Assembly: GCF_003987255.1 (NCBI RefSeq)
Contig: NZ_PIQC01000006.1
Span: 163,871-227,870 of the forward strand
Source of the DNA: Idiomarina ramblicola
Lineage (GTDB): Bacteria; Pseudomonadota; Gammaproteobacteria; Enterobacterales; Alteromonadaceae
DNA length: 64,000 bases
Reading direction: 5' to 3'
Shown: positions 46,611 through 55,387 of the stretch, piece by piece
Layout of the letters: each line of letters opens with the position of its first letter
How positions within the stretch are numbered: position 1 is the stretch's first letter
Notes under the pieces: generated by a model
The model's database searches: none
What the model saw: the letters and a program-made list of their open reading frames with translations, nothing else
What the model was told of the DNA's origin: nothing
Position numbers and translations under genes: made by a program

Positions 46611-47486
46611 TCATTCACCTTCCCCACCCTCCCTAATTCGTAAAAAGCTGGCAAAGCGCGGCACGCCATTATTGGTATAACCGTGGTACTTGTAGGTAAT
46701 GATACTCCCGACAGGCGGAGGGTTAGCGCGTTCAGCGTCGGTGAATCCGGTGCCAATAGAAAACTCAACGTCTTGTTGATTGCGCACGCGCAGCGCACCG
46801 AGCATGTCGGTGTATTTACCTTGGCCGGGTAAATGCGCGATGACCTCGGCCTCATCGTCGAAATAGGGCTTTAGCTTCAATAAAGCGTCACTTCTGCCCG
46901 ACTGATGAAGCGCCGTTGCCAAGTGTAGCATTAGGCCTTCTGCGCCATGCTCAACCACAGCTTTCAGGTGTTCGCTTAACTCATGGTTGGAGTGAAACCG
47001 TTGCTGCTTAACCGGCTTAATATGCTCAGCGTTTATTTGCGCAATTAAGTTGGAATAGTTTTTGTATCGCTCTTCAAAAGGCTGCTGTGCGTCAGGCATA
47101 TCAAACACCATATATTTCACTTGTCGCCAGCGATTATCCTTTGGTGTTTGGGTGCGCACAATAGAGCTTAAAGCCTCAAAGTTCTGACGTTTTGTCCACA
47201 GTTCACCGTCGAGCCAAACAGCGGGTAGCGGTTCAGTAAACCATGCTGGAGCTGATATCATGTTGCCTTGTCGGGTCAGTAGTTGCGAGCCTGTCCAGAT
47301 AGCCCGGATACCGTCGTATTTTTCACTCACCAAATAGTCGCTGATGGGGTTGCTTGTGTCCTGTTCATACACTTTTGCGAGCTGAGTTTGCGTTGAAGCC
47401 TGCAATGCGGCTGCAGGCAAGGCACAAAAGGCAGCGATAAAAAATGCCGCTAAGTAAACGAGACGAATTTTAGAGAGTTTTGGCAT
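46611..47486 (-). CDS. Periplasmic ATP-dependent DNA ligase (LigE type)
   Basis: The 291-residue protein has a signal peptide ending near PAAALQA and a minimal ATP-dependent ligase: adenylation motif I EKYDGIRA with Lys56, motif III-like VFDMPDA, motif IV EGLMLHLA, motif V LLKLKPYFDDEAEVI, and an OB-fold with GALRVR and GSIITYKYHGYT. No zinc-finger or helical additions are present. LigE enzymes of Proteobacteria are exported and may help uptake or repair of external DNA. The upstream gene is on the other strand, so it is probably monocistronic. Confidence 0.88.
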   Translation of the reverse strand: MPKLSKIRLVYLAAFFIAAFCALPAAALQASTQTQLAKVYEQDTSNPISDYLVSEKYDGIRAIWTGSQLLTRQGNMISAPAWFTEPLPAVWLDGELWTKRQNFEALSSIVRTQTPKDNRWRQVKYMVFDMPDAQQPFEERYKNYSNLIAQINAEHIKPVKQQRFHSNHELSEHLKAVVEHGAEGLMLHLATALHQSGRSDALLKLKPYFDDEAEVIAHLPGQGKYTDMLGALRVRNQQDVEFSIGTGFTDAERANPPPVGSIITYKYHGYTNNGVPRFASFLRIREGGEGE

Positions 47487-47680
47487 CCTTGCCTCTTATT
47501 TTGGAGCGAGTTACAGCGCGTCTGCGCCAGGTATCATAAAGAGACTAGCATTGCCTATTAAGTCTGGCTGCTCGGCAATATCGTATTGTGGGCTAAGCAA
47601 ACCGATTTTAGCATTACGTTATGAGTCAAATACGCAAAAACAGCGTATAAGAAGCTGCAATTCGCAAAACGGTGGTTCTA

Positions 47681-48079
47681 ATGTCAGAGCAAAGTTCGAA
47701 ACTTGTTATCTTCTTCGACGGTGGATGTCCGTTATGCGTGAAAGAGATGCGTCATTTAAGGAAGCTGGATGAACAAAGAAAGATCCAGTTTGAGAATATT
47801 AACGAGCCGGATTTTAATCAGCGCTATCCTGCAGTAGACGTTGCTAAGGCTAACCAGTATTTACACGGGCAGACTCGCTCTGGTGAAATGATTTATGGTC
47901 TGGATGTCACCTATACGGCCTGGTCGCTGGTGGGGAAAGGCTGGATGATTGCGCCTTTACGCTGGCCTGTCATTCGTTGGTTTGCCGATAAAGCGTACTT
48001 ATTCTTTGCGCGTAACCGAAACCGTATTTCTAGGCTACTAACAGGTAAAGAGCGCTGCTCGCAGTGCTCTATTGACTGA
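47681..48079 (+). CDS. DUF393 (DCC family) thiol-disulfide protein
   Basis: From ATG 47681 the protein is 132 residues. It has the DCC-family signature FFDGGCPLCVKEM with C-x-x-C at residues 16-19 near the N-terminus, and a later YTAWSLVGKGW segment. A second C-x-x-C pair lies at the C-terminus (RCSQCSID). DUF393 proteins have a thioredoxin-like fold and are predicted oxidoreductases. A GTG at 47672 is in frame but less likely. Partners are unknown. Confidence 0.85.
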   Translation: MSEQSSKLVIFFDGGCPLCVKEMRHLRKLDEQRKIQFENINEPDFNQRYPAVDVAKANQYLHGQTRSGEMIYGLDVTYTAWSLVGKGWMIAPLRWPVIRWFADKAYLFFARNRNRISRLLTGKERCSQCSID

Positions 48080-48148
48080 TATACTCTAACCGAAAAACTG
48101 ATAACAAGAGTACTTTCAATATGAAAAAACAATATCTGGCGTTATTGC

Positions 48149-48400
48149 CTAACGCTGTTTATATTGTGTTGGGCAGTAGCCTCGCAGCACTCCGGCGGGG
48201 TGCAGTTTACGATGTTTAGTATTGCGCCCCGACACACGTTCCCGCCACAAGCGAAAGCTGCCGGGCTTAAGTTGCGAGCGCATAAACTTAATAACCTGCT
48301 TCTCCTGCAGGCCAAATTGTTCTTCAATAGCTTCAAATGGCGTGCGGTCTTCCCACGCCATTTCTATAACGCGCGATACTTCAGATTCAGTCAGGTTCAT
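48149..48400 (-). CDS. TIGR03643/DUF2805 family small protein
   Basis: The 83-residue protein is a clear member of the TIGR03643 family: TESEVSRVIEMAWEDRTPFE, IEEQFGLQEKQVIKFMRSQL and the basic RLWRERVSGRNTKHRK. The helical N-terminus and GLxExxVIxxMR pattern suggest a nucleic-acid-binding helix-turn-helix, but no function is known. It is convergent with the DUF393 gene. Confidence 0.85.
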   Translation of the reverse strand: MNLTESEVSRVIEMAWEDRTPFEAIEEQFGLQEKQVIKFMRSQLKPGSFRLWRERVSGRNTKHRKLHPAGVLRGYCPTQYKQR

Positions 48401-48555
48401 AAACAGGCTACTTAATGTCTTTCACTTAACTACGTTAGCCTTTATGCATCAGATCTTCACGACTACACCTACTCTATTCTACAAACCGTAAAGATGCCCC
48501 GCGTATCTTTATTTTAAGATGTGTTGTACTAGGATTAATAGGAGAGGAGGCCCTT

Positions 48556-48855
48556 ATGCCGGACGTTTGGCGCGATAAAGACGAGCGAATGTATCAGCAC
48601 ATCAAGCAGTCACAGCTGGATGATGGCAAGAGTGCGGATGAGGCGAAAGAGATTGCCAGCCGCACTGTGAATAAGCAGCGACGCGAAGAGGGGCTTACCG
48701 ATAACACCACTACTCAGGGGACAGGTAACCCCAATACAGGGCTGGAAGAGCGCACCAAAGATGAGCTTTATAACCGGGCGCAGCAGCTTGATATTGATAA
48801 CCGCAGTGAAATGACAAAAGACGAACTGATTGAGGCAATAAGGCAAAAGCAGTAA
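48556..48855 (+). CDS. Small Rho-N/SAP-like domain protein
   Basis: The 99-residue protein has a hydrophilic N-terminal half (WRDKDERMYQHIKQSQLDDG, with the SADEAKEIASRTVNKQRR helix seen in stress-linked small proteins). Its C-terminal half is Rho-N-like: ERTKDELYNRAQQLDIDNRS followed by MTKDELIEAIRQKQ. The latter fold binds nucleic acid in transcription factor Rho and in plasmid-like proteins. A GGAGAGGAGG ribosome site (48541-48550) precedes the ATG. Function unknown. Confidence 0.82.
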   Translation: MPDVWRDKDERMYQHIKQSQLDDGKSADEAKEIASRTVNKQRREEGLTDNTTTQGTGNPNTGLEERTKDELYNRAQQLDIDNRSEMTKDELIEAIRQKQ

Positions 48856-48930
48856 TGGATAAAGCTGACGAATGACGGCTTTGATGGTTTAATATGGCAC
48901 CAGTTTGGGAAATAAAGCAGTCAAATTGTC

Positions 48931-49638
48931 ATGGCCGACACGCAGTACATAACCAAAAATCGTCTTTCGCAAGAAGTGAATAAAGCCCGCGTATGGGTCG
49001 CTATTATTGGCGCGCCTATTGCGGGTTTTTTAATGTACGAATTACCAAACCTCTGGTGGATTGTTGGGCTAGCCTATTTATTCAGTGTTATTGGAGCGGC
49101 ATCCACTAAGCGTTCAGGTGCTAAGGGTGAATTAAAAACACTGAAGCTTTTAGAAAAACTCCCCGATAGCTATGTTTTGTTTAACCAGGTTGATGTGCCC
49201 AACTCGCGAGCAAAACGCGGGTTTACGGAGCTGGATTTAATTGTTGTGGGCCCTAACGGTGTGTTTGTAGTAGAAGTGAAAAACAATAACTCTAAAGTAA
49301 CGGGAGATGAGCTATCCCCTAATTGGATAGCCCATAAAGTAGGGCGCAAAGGTGGTCGTTATACAGCCAAAGTTCGCAATCCAATAAAACAGTTAAAAAA
49401 ACAGGTTCATGTTTTAGCTGAGCACCTGAAGAAAAACCGCGCATTTACCTGGATAGACGGCGTTGTGTTTTTCTCACATCGCAGCGCACGGGTTAAACTG
49501 TCTTCACCACCCAGCGTGCCTGTTCTTGAACGTAAAGGACTGGTCGAATATATATTGAATTATCAGCCCAAGCGCGCACCGTCGAATTTAAACACGGCGG
49601 CTCAAGAATTAGCCAAGTTGAAACAAAAGTCTAACTAG
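48931..49638 (+). CDS. NERD-domain nuclease-related protein
   Basis: The 235-residue protein has two membrane helices (about 20-55) and a NERD domain (about 65-180). The motif FTELDLIVVGPNGVFVVEVKN supplies the D-x(n)-E-x-K residues of a PD-(D/E)XK nuclease fold. A lysine-rich RNPIKQLKKQVHVLAEHLKK segment follows. NERD proteins are associated with DNA processing or defence, but functions are largely unproven. It overlaps the convergent downstream gene by 8 nt. Confidence 0.85.
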   Translation: MADTQYITKNRLSQEVNKARVWVAIIGAPIAGFLMYELPNLWWIVGLAYLFSVIGAASTKRSGAKGELKTLKLLEKLPDSYVLFNQVDVPNSRAKRGFTELDLIVVGPNGVFVVEVKNNNSKVTGDELSPNWIAHKVGRKGGRYTAKVRNPIKQLKKQVHVLAEHLKKNRAFTWIDGVVFFSHRSARVKLSSPPSVPVLERKGLVEYILNYQPKRAPSNLNTAAQELAKLKQKSN

Positions 49639-50194
49639 ATACCCGTTTGAGCTTGCGCCATCTGATTTCCAACACGGCAATGGCGAAAATATAAAGTGCC
49701 GCAATAACCAGAGAAACAGCCAAAAAACGATGCTCAGGAAAGGCATACCATGCTGCAACAACAAGTATTGTGCGGGCTAATCCATGAGCAATACCAATCC
49801 AATGCTGGATTATCCATGAAATTGGGATCCACATGAGGCCGGTTAAAACGCCAATAGCTAAGGGTAGGGACGTATAGTCTTCAAGGAAAAAGGGAATAGC
49901 GATGGCGTATACCGATGCTGACATAAGCACGGTTAGCATAAAGAGTTTGTCGAAAGTGTTCTTCGGCTTACTCTTATCCAGCATGTTTTCGCCTGTAAAT
50001 TTAGACAAGAAAAGTGCTAAATAGACAATAGAGCCCGTTGCTATGAAGGTAACGAGTGACAGGGGGAATGGCTCCAGAAATAAGGAACTGGCAGCAATAA
50101 CACACCAGGCAATAAGTCCTGACAGAGGGGTTGCCAGCAAACGTCGCTGCTTAAACTCTTCTCGTTGAACTTCTAAAGACCGTTCTTGGCTCAT
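49631..50194 (-). CDS. Six-helix membrane protein (DUF7010-like)
   Basis: The 187-residue protein starts with a charged N-terminus (MSQERSLEVQREEFKQRRLL) and then has about six hydrophobic segments, including GLIAWCVIAASSLFLEPFPL, FIATGSIVYLALFLSKFTGE and LVIAALYIFAIAVLEIRW. The FIATGSIVYL and F-T-G-E stretch resembles the DUF7010 family. No function is known. It is convergent with the NERD gene. Confidence 0.65.
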   Translation of the reverse strand: MSQERSLEVQREEFKQRRLLATPLSGLIAWCVIAASSLFLEPFPLSLVTFIATGSIVYLALFLSKFTGENMLDKSKPKNTFDKLFMLTVLMSASVYAIAIPFFLEDYTSLPLAIGVLTGLMWIPISWIIQHWIGIAHGLARTILVVAAWYAFPEHRFLAVSLVIAALYIFAIAVLEIRWRKLKRVSS

Positions 50195-50525
50195 TTTTAT
50201 TTTTCCTTTGCACTTTTAGCTTTAGTAAATAAAAAGCGTCGTCAGTAGTCAATTTATAAAGTTACGAATTTGTAAGTAAATGAGACAGATCCTTGTTCCC
50301 CCAGCTAAAAGCGGTTTAAAATTAAGGTTCTACCCGCAAGTTGAGTTGATCACCTAATTCTTCACACCTTTGCCATACCCTGTTAACAAAAGCGTAACAA
50401 AGTTCTTTTAATGTGACCGGGTGTGTGGTACTTATGAGTTGTGGTTTTTTTGTTAATAAACAGATTAACTGCAGCGCTAATACCATAATTAAAAAAGTTG
50501 TATCAAAATAGCAGAGGGTCATACC
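50195..50525. other. Intergenic stretch between DUF7010-like and DUF3545 genes
   Basis: I see no gene here beyond a 70-codon minus-strand open frame (50322-50534) that overlaps the DUF3545 start and has no ribosome site. The sequence is A+T-rich and should hold the divergent promoters. No clear operator, hairpin or repeat stands out. Confidence 0.5.
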
Positions 50526-50696
50526 ATGGATCATTCAGAAGAACTGCAAAAGGTAAATGACAAGTCTGGAAAGGGCCGCGCCGCAAAACGTAAATGGCGT
50601 GAAATAGAACAACTAAAAGAGAAGTACCGGTTGCGGGAAGAACTCTCTGAAATGGATTACTCGCTAGAGCTCGATTTAGAAGAAATCGAATTATAA
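50526..50696 (+). CDS. DUF3545 small protein
   Basis: A 56-residue frame from ATG 50526, preceded by AGAGGG, ends at TAA 50694-50696. It reads as a highly charged helical protein with KGRAAKRKWREIEQLKEKYR near its middle and an acidic C-terminus (LELDLEEIEL). This is the DUF3545 family of small proteins in marine gammaproteobacteria; function unknown. A strong terminator directly follows, supporting expression. Confidence 0.8.
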   Translation: MDHSEELQKVNDKSGKGRAAKRKWREIEQLKEKYRLREELSEMDYSLELDLEEIEL

Positions 50697-50701
50697 AAAA
50701 G

Positions 50702-50735
50702 AACGCCGTCTGGGTTACCTCAGACGGCGTTTTGC
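50702..50735. terminator. Bidirectional terminator
   Basis: AACGCCGTCTG (50702-50712) and CAGACGGCGTT (50721-50731) form a perfect 11-bp stem around an eight-base loop, with TTTT on the right and an A-run on the left. It can end DUF3545 transcripts and, on the other strand, suhB transcripts. Confidence 0.9.
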
Positions 50736-50770
50736 TTTATGGGCTTACTGCTCTTGTTTTTAAAAACAGC

Positions 50771-51547
50771 TTAGCGAATTTGTGCCAGCATTTGTTTTAA
50801 TGCTTTTGGCGCACCGGCTGCTATGTTGCCTGACTGAATGTAGTTGTGACCGCCCTGAAAGTCACTGACTATGCCTCCGGCTTCGCGAACCAATAATTCG
50901 CCGGCTAACATGTCCCAGGGCTTAAGGCCCATTTCCCAGAAAGCGTCGTGGCGCGCTGCGGCTACGTAGGCTAAGTCTAATGCGGCTGCGCCTGCACGAC
51001 GAATATCGGCACAATGTTCAAACAGCTTGCTGAACATTTCCAAATATTCGGGCGTACGGTTTTTCATTTTGAACGGGAAACCCGTTGCCAGAATAGCGCC
51101 TTTTAACTCCACCTTAGGTGAAATACGTAAACGACGGCCATTCAACTGCGCGCCTGCGCCGCGCGATGCGGTAAACAGTTCTTCACGCATAGGATCGTAA
51201 ACAACGGCCTGTTGTACAGAACCTTTGTGGAGTAACGCTATAGAGATACAAAAATGGGGGATACCGCGCATGTAATTGGTGGTGCCGTCGAGCGGATCGA
51301 TAACCCACTGGAAGTCATTTTCTTCTCCAGCCTGGGTGCCGCTTTCTTCTGCAATGATGCCATGGTTCGGGTAGGACTTTTTAATGGTGTTGATAATAGC
51401 CTGTTCAGCGGCTTTATCCATATCGGTAACCCAATCATTTAAGCCTTTTGATTCGGCTTCAACAGGGCTTCCCTGGTCGAAATTTTTAACTAAAATTTTG
51501 CCGGCCGCACGCGCTGCGCGCACCGCAATATTTAACATCGGATGCAT
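50771..51547 (-). CDS. suhB: Inositol-1-monophosphatase family protein SuhB
   Basis: The 258-residue protein has the Mg-dependent phosphatase motifs: EESG in [31 protein letters not shown] and the C-terminal [17 protein letters not shown]. SuhB also joins the rRNA antitermination complex in E. coli. Divergent orientation to trmJ, followed by iscR, is the conserved gammaproteobacterial arrangement, which supports the name. Confidence 0.95.
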   Translation of the reverse strand: MHPMLNIAVRAARAAGKILVKNFDQGSPVEAESKGLNDWVTDMDKAAEQAIINTIKKSYPNHGIIAEESGTQAGEENDFQWVIDPLDGTTNYMRGIPHFCISIALLHKGSVQQAVVYDPMREELFTASRGAGAQLNGRRLRISPKVELKGAILATGFPFKMKNRTPEYLEMFSKLFEHCADIRRAGAAALDLAYVAAARHDAFWEMGLKPWDMLAGELLVREAGGIVSDFQGGHNYIQSGNIAAGAPKALKQMLAQIR

Positions 51548-51655
51548 ACCAATTACCTGTGCTGTAAAAGAACAATTTTCGGTCGCGGATCATACCAGTG
51601 TTACGGTATCATGCCAAACTTTTCCATAAGTCGAGAAATATCCAAGGGAAACGCC

Positions 51656-52378
51656 ATGCTTGATAACATTCGTATTGTTCTGGTGAACACGTCGCACACC
51701 GGTAATATAGGCTCAGTCGCCCGTGCCATGAAGACTATGGGGTTGTCTCAGCTCACTTTAGTTGATCCGGTGCAGGAGCCAGACAGTCACGCTTCAGCTT
51801 TGGCCGCCGGCGCAACCGATATTCTGGCTTCAGCAACTATTGTCGATACTCTGCAAGAAGCGATTGCTGATTGTGGCCTGGTCATTGCCACCAGTGCCCG
51901 TAATCGTACGTTGGACTGGCCGCTGCTAGGCCCGCGGGAATGTGCCGGTAAAGTATTGGAAGAAGCAGGGCAGCATCAGGTAGCCTTGGTGTTTGGTCGT
52001 GAAAACAGTGGATTAACTAACGAAGAGCTACAGCAAAGTCAGTTTCACTTACACATACCGACGAACCCGGACTACAGCTCCCTGAACCTGGCTATGGCGG
52101 TACAAACGGTGTGCTATGAATTGCGCATGCAGTGGCTCGAGTCACAACAACGTGCTCCTGAAGACTTACCGGAATACCCGCGTGCCGAAGATTTAGAACG
52201 GTTTTACGAGCACCTTGAGAAAACCTTAGGCGAGACTGGGTTTATTGTTCGTCAGCACCCGGGGCAAGTCATGACGAAATTACGTCGCTTGTTTAATCGG
52301 GCGCGTCCGGAAGAGAATGAAATTAATATTTTACGCGGCATTTTAGCCTCTGTGGATAAATCGACAGGCAATACTTGA
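51656..52378 (+). CDS. trmJ: tRNA (cytidine/uridine-32-2'-O)-methyltransferase TrmJ
   Basis: From ATG 51656 (AAGGGA upstream) the protein is 240 residues, as in E. coli. It is a SPOUT enzyme with [34 protein letters not shown] and [19 protein letters not shown] motifs that build the trefoil-knot SAM site. It 2'-O-methylates position 32 of several tRNAs. The frame is open from 51542, but that would overlap suhB. Its last codons lie within the iscR promoter. Confidence 0.95.
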   Translation: MLDNIRIVLVNTSHTGNIGSVARAMKTMGLSQLTLVDPVQEPDSHASALAAGATDILASATIVDTLQEAIADCGLVIATSARNRTLDWPLLGPRECAGKVLEEAGQHQVALVFGRENSGLTNEELQQSQFHLHIPTNPDYSSLNLAMAVQTVCYELRMQWLESQQRAPEDLPEYPRAEDLERFYEHLEKTLGETGFIVRQHPGQVMTKLRRLFNRARPEENEINILRGILASVDKSTGNT

Positions 52379-52402
52379 CTAAAATAGTCGGGAATGTAGA
52401 AT
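52370..52402 (+). promoter_or_regulatory. iscR promoter with IscR type-1 binding site
   Basis: TTGACT (52375-52380) and TAGAAT (52397-52402) are 16 bp apart. The bases ATACTTGACTAAAATAGTCG at 52371-52390, continuing with GGAATG, match the IscR type-1 consensus, a dyad built on TTGACTA and TAGTCGGG. [2Fe-2S]-IscR would therefore repress its own promoter. The -35 box overlaps the trmJ stop codon. Confidence 0.8.
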
Positions 52403-52444
52403 CACATTACATTAACGATGAATTAAACAGCAGAGGAAATCGCC

Positions 52445-52924
52445 ATGCGCCTGACGTCAAAAGGTCGATACGCAGTAACAGCTATGCTGGATGTTGCGCT
52501 ATTTACGGCAAATGGTCCCGTACCGTTAGCGGATATTTCTGAGCGTCAGGGAATATCACTGTCCTATTTAGAGCAGCTATTTGCACGCTTACGCAAGCAT
52601 GGGTTGGTAGACAGTGTTCGTGGCCCTGGTGGTGGTTATCGTTTGGGGTGTCCGGCCAATGATATTTCTGTCGGGGCGGTTATTCATGCAGTGGATGAAT
52701 CGATTGATGCAACCCGCTGCCAGGGCAAAGCCAATTGTCAGGGCGGTGAGCGTTGTCTGACCCACTCCCTATGGGAAGGCCTGAGCGATAGAATCTCTGA
52801 CTTTCTGGACGGAATTACGCTGGCTGAGCTAATGAAAAAGAAAGATGTTGGCGATGTTTTGAGCCGGCAAAACGCGTTGCATAAAAGCAGCGAAAAAGAG
52901 ATTAAGCTAAACTCTCACCTATAA
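52445..52924 (+). CDS. iscR: Iron-sulfur cluster regulator IscR
   Basis: The 159-residue Rrf2-family regulator has the winged helix ([20 protein letters not shown]) and the cluster ligands in [18 protein letters not shown]: three Cys spaced as in E. coli plus the His. It therefore should bind a [2Fe-2S] cluster and switch between two DNA-site types. iscS follows 50 nt downstream. Because the rest of the isc operon is missing here, it probably also controls a suf operon elsewhere. Confidence 0.95.
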   Translation: MRLTSKGRYAVTAMLDVALFTANGPVPLADISERQGISLSYLEQLFARLRKHGLVDSVRGPGGGYRLGCPANDISVGAVIHAVDESIDATRCQGKANCQGGERCLTHSLWEGLSDRISDFLDGITLAELMKKKDVGDVLSRQNALHKSSEKEIKLNSHL

Positions 52925-52974
52925 ATTTTATTCGAAACATTATCCATTAGTTAATAGTTGTCAGGAGCGACGAA

Positions 52975-54132
52975 GTGCCTAAGTTACCCCTTTATTTTGA
53001 TTATGCTGCAACCACGCCGGTCGATCCTGTTGTAGCAGAGAAAATGATGGGTTGCTTAACTCAGGACGGCCTCTTTGGTAATCCGGCGTCGCGTTCGCAC
53101 AAATATGGTTGGCAGGCCGAAGAGGCCGTCGACGTTGCCCGGCATCAAATCGCCGATCTGATTAATGCCGATGCCCGCGAAATTGTTTTTACGTCCGGAG
53201 CGACTGAGTCAGATAACTTGGCAATAAAAGGTGCCGCTCAGTATTACTCGGCTAAAGGCAAACACATCATCACGTTGAAAACCGAGCACAAAGCGGTATT
53301 GGATACGTGCGCTCAGTTAGAAAAAGAAGGCTTTGATGTCACGTACCTGGATGTCGGTAGCGATGGTTTGCTGGATATGGATATGTTCCGTTCCGCCCTA
53401 CGCGAAGATACGGTGTTGGTGAGCGTCATGCTGGTGAATAACGAAATTGGTGTGACTCAGGATGTCACCACGATTGGTGATTTGTGTCGTGAGAATGGCA
53501 CCGTATTTCATGTCGATGCGGCTCAGGCGTCCGGCAAAATTCCGATGAATATGGCCGAACTGCCCATCGATTTATTGTCACTTTCCGCGCATAAAATGTA
53601 TGGACCTAAAGGTATTGGGGCGCTCTATGTACGTCGGACTCCCAGAGTGCGGTTGCTGTCGCAAATGCACGGTGGTGGACACGAGCGAGGCATGCGTTCA
53701 GGCACCTTACCGACCCATCAAATTGTGGGTATGGGGGTTGCTGCTGAACTTGCCCGTACTGAGCTGGAGCTTGAGCCTACACGGGTTGAAAGCTTGCGTC
53801 AGCGCTTATGGAAGGGAATTAACCAGTTGGACGGTGTGACGCTGAATGGCTCTGACCAGCAGCGCGTGCCGCATATTACCAACATCAGCTTTGCCGGGGT
53901 TGATGGCGAATTGCTGTTAATGGCGTTAAAAGATCTCGCGCTTTCTTCCGGATCGGCCTGCACGTCGGCTAGTGTTGAACCTTCGTATGTGCTCAGCGCA
54001 TTAGGGGTTGAGCATGAGCTGGCAATGAGCTCACTGCGCTTTAGTATTGGTCGTTATACGTCGGAAGACGATATCGACAGTGCAGTAGAGCTTATCCACC
54101 GCACTATTAATACCTTGCGAGGGTCCGCTTAG
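52975..54132 (+). CDS. iscS: Cysteine desulfurase IscS, C-terminally short
   Basis: The 385-residue enzyme (GTG start, AGGAG at 52963-52967) closely resembles E. coli Isc[21 protein letters not shown], pyridoxal-phosphate lysine in [37 protein letters not shown], and the catalytic cysteine loop [20 protein letters not shown]. It ends in [11 protein letters not shown], about 20 residues before the E. coli end, so it lacks the terminal LSPLWEM-type tail that helps bind IscU. No iscU follows. It may mainly supply sulfur for tRNA thiolation, with cluster assembly by another system. Confidence 0.93.
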   Translation: MPKLPLYFDYAATTPVDPVVAEKMMGCLTQDGLFGNPASRSHKYGWQAEEAVDVARHQIADLINADAREIVFTSGATESDNLAIKGAAQYYSAKGKHIITLKTEHKAVLDTCAQLEKEGFDVTYLDVGSDGLLDMDMFRSALREDTVLVSVMLVNNEIGVTQDVTTIGDLCRENGTVFHVDAAQASGKIPMNMAELPIDLLSLSAHKMYGPKGIGALYVRRTPRVRLLSQMHGGGHERGMRSGTLPTHQIVGMGVAAELARTELELEPTRVESLRQRLWKGINQLDGVTLNGSDQQRVPHITNISFAGVDGELLLMALKDLALSSGSACTSASVEPSYVLSALGVEHELAMSSLRFSIGRYTSEDDIDSAVELIHRTINTLRGSA

Positions 54133-54674
54133 TCTTTCAGCAAGCCGGAAAAGGTTCTACGGAATTTAGCCAGCTTAGGTGAAATGACTGCCTGACAATA
54201 CGGGTTTTCCGGATTCCTGGCGTAGTAGTTTTCATGATAGTCCTCTGCCGGGTAAAACGTTCCTAACTCGGTGACTTCGGTTACTATCGGCGCTGCAAAG
54301 GCGTCATCCGCTTCCAGCTCGGCAATAATTTTTTCGGCTTCTCGCTTTTGCTCATCGTTATGATAAAAAATCGACGTGCGATATTGCGTACCCACATCGT
54401 TACCCTGACGATTAACCTGAGTCGGGTCGTGCAGGGTGAAAAAGATTTCTAAGATTTGACGGTAAGAAATCTGCTCTGGATCGTAGTGGAGTTGAGCGAC
54501 TTCCGCGTGTCCTGTGTTTCCCGTGCAAACTTGTTCGTAGGTTGGGTTCACAGTATGCCCGCCAGTGTAGCCCGATTTAACCGACTGAATGCCTTTTACC
54601 TGAAGGAAAGCAGACTCAACACACCAGAAGCAGCCGCCGCCGAGGGTTGCTTGTTCGTATTCATTGTTCGCCAT
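54129..54674 (-). CDS. msrA: Peptide methionine-(S)-sulfoxide reductase MsrA
   Basis: From ATG 54674 (TAAGGAG eight bases upstream) the protein is 181 residues. It has the catalytic motif [12 protein letters not shown] and the conserved [24 protein letters not shown] stretch (given here in part) plus the [10 protein letters not shown] and [12 protein letters not shown] segments. It repairs oxidised methionine. The gene stands between iscS and ndk, exactly where iscUA-hscBA-fdx lie in relatives, and its stop overlaps that of iscS by 4 nt. Confidence 0.94.
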   Translation of the reverse strand: MANNEYEQATLGGGCFWCVESAFLQVKGIQSVKSGYTGGHTVNPTYEQVCTGNTGHAEVAQLHYDPEQISYRQILEIFFTLHDPTQVNRQGNDVGTQYRTSIFYHNDEQKREAEKIIAELEADDAFAAPIVTEVTELGTFYPAEDYHENYYARNPENPYCQAVISPKLAKFRRTFSGLLKD

Positions 54675-54839
54675 GTAAGAACTCCTTATCGTCAAATAGA
54701 CGTCTATATGGCTAATCTGTTTTAGCATCCTAGCTGAGAATCAGTGAAAAAACAATCACTGGGTATTCGATTTCTGTGTTGATCTCACGTATAATCCGCG
54801 CGACTAACTTATCCCTTTATTTTATTGGAGTTTATAACC

Positions 54840-55271
54840 ATGGCTTTAGAGCGCACTCTATCAATTATCAAGCCTGATGCAGTTGCAAAAAACTTAATCG
54901 GCGCTATCTACAATCGTTTTGAATCTGCCGGTCTTCGCATTGTTGGTGCTAAAATGATGCACTTAAGCAAAGAACAGGCGGAAGGTTTCTACGCAGAACA
55001 CAAAGAACGTCCTTTCTTTGGCGCTTTGGTTGAATTCATGACCTCAGGCCCTATCGTGGTTCAGGTTCTTGAAGGTGAAGACGCTGTGCGTAAAAACCGC
55101 GACATCATGGGTGCAACGAATCCTGCTGAAGCACTGGCAGGAACCATTCGTGCCGACTATGCTGAAACTATAGACGAAAATGCGGTACACGGTTCAGACG
55201 CAACTGAATCTGCTGCACGCGAAATTTCGTATTTCTTCAGCGACGAAGAAGTGTGCCAGCGTACTCGCTAA
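54840..55271 (+). CDS. ndk: Nucleoside diphosphate kinase
   Basis: From ATG 54840 (TTGGAG upstream) the enzyme is 143 residues, the exact length in E. coli. It has [15 protein letters not shown], the [18 protein letters not shown] segment and the active-site His in [20 protein letters not shown]. It equalises nucleoside triphosphate pools using ATP. A TATAAT at 54790-54795 marks a likely promoter with a weak -35 region. Confidence 0.96.
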   Translation: MALERTLSIIKPDAVAKNLIGAIYNRFESAGLRIVGAKMMHLSKEQAEGFYAEHKERPFFGALVEFMTSGPIVVQVLEGEDAVRKNRDIMGATNPAEALAGTIRADYAETIDENAVHGSDATESAAREISYFFSDEEVCQRTR

Positions 55272-55303
55272 GACTGTATTTGAATGTAGCCTGATGCTCT
55301 TAG

Positions 55304-55353
55304 GTAGCCTGACGTTTACGTCAGGATCTCACCTGACATGAATGTCAGGCTAC
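55304..55353. repeat. REP-like composite palindrome
   Basis: GTAGCCTGAC opens and GTCAGGCTAC closes a 50-bp palindrome that itself contains two perfect 8-bp hairpins, CCTGACGT-tt-ACGTCAGG and CCTGACAT-ga-ATGTCAGG. A further partial copy (GTAGCCTGAT) lies at 55286-55295. Related units are at 11501 and 35039. It is the fullest copy in the window and lies between ndk and rlmN. Confidence 0.85.
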
Positions 55354-55387
55354 AGTACGTCGAAGCACATCAAAGAACCGGAGCTTT

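Noticed and set aside
48121..48219. Short plus-strand frame starting MKKQYLALLPNAVYIVLG that looks like a signal peptide
   Set aside because: Only 32 codons and it runs into the 3' end of the minus-strand TIGR03643 gene; no body follows, so it cannot be supported.
50322..50534. 70-codon minus-strand open frame
   Set aside because: No ribosome site, unusual composition, and overlaps the start of the better supported DUF3545 gene.
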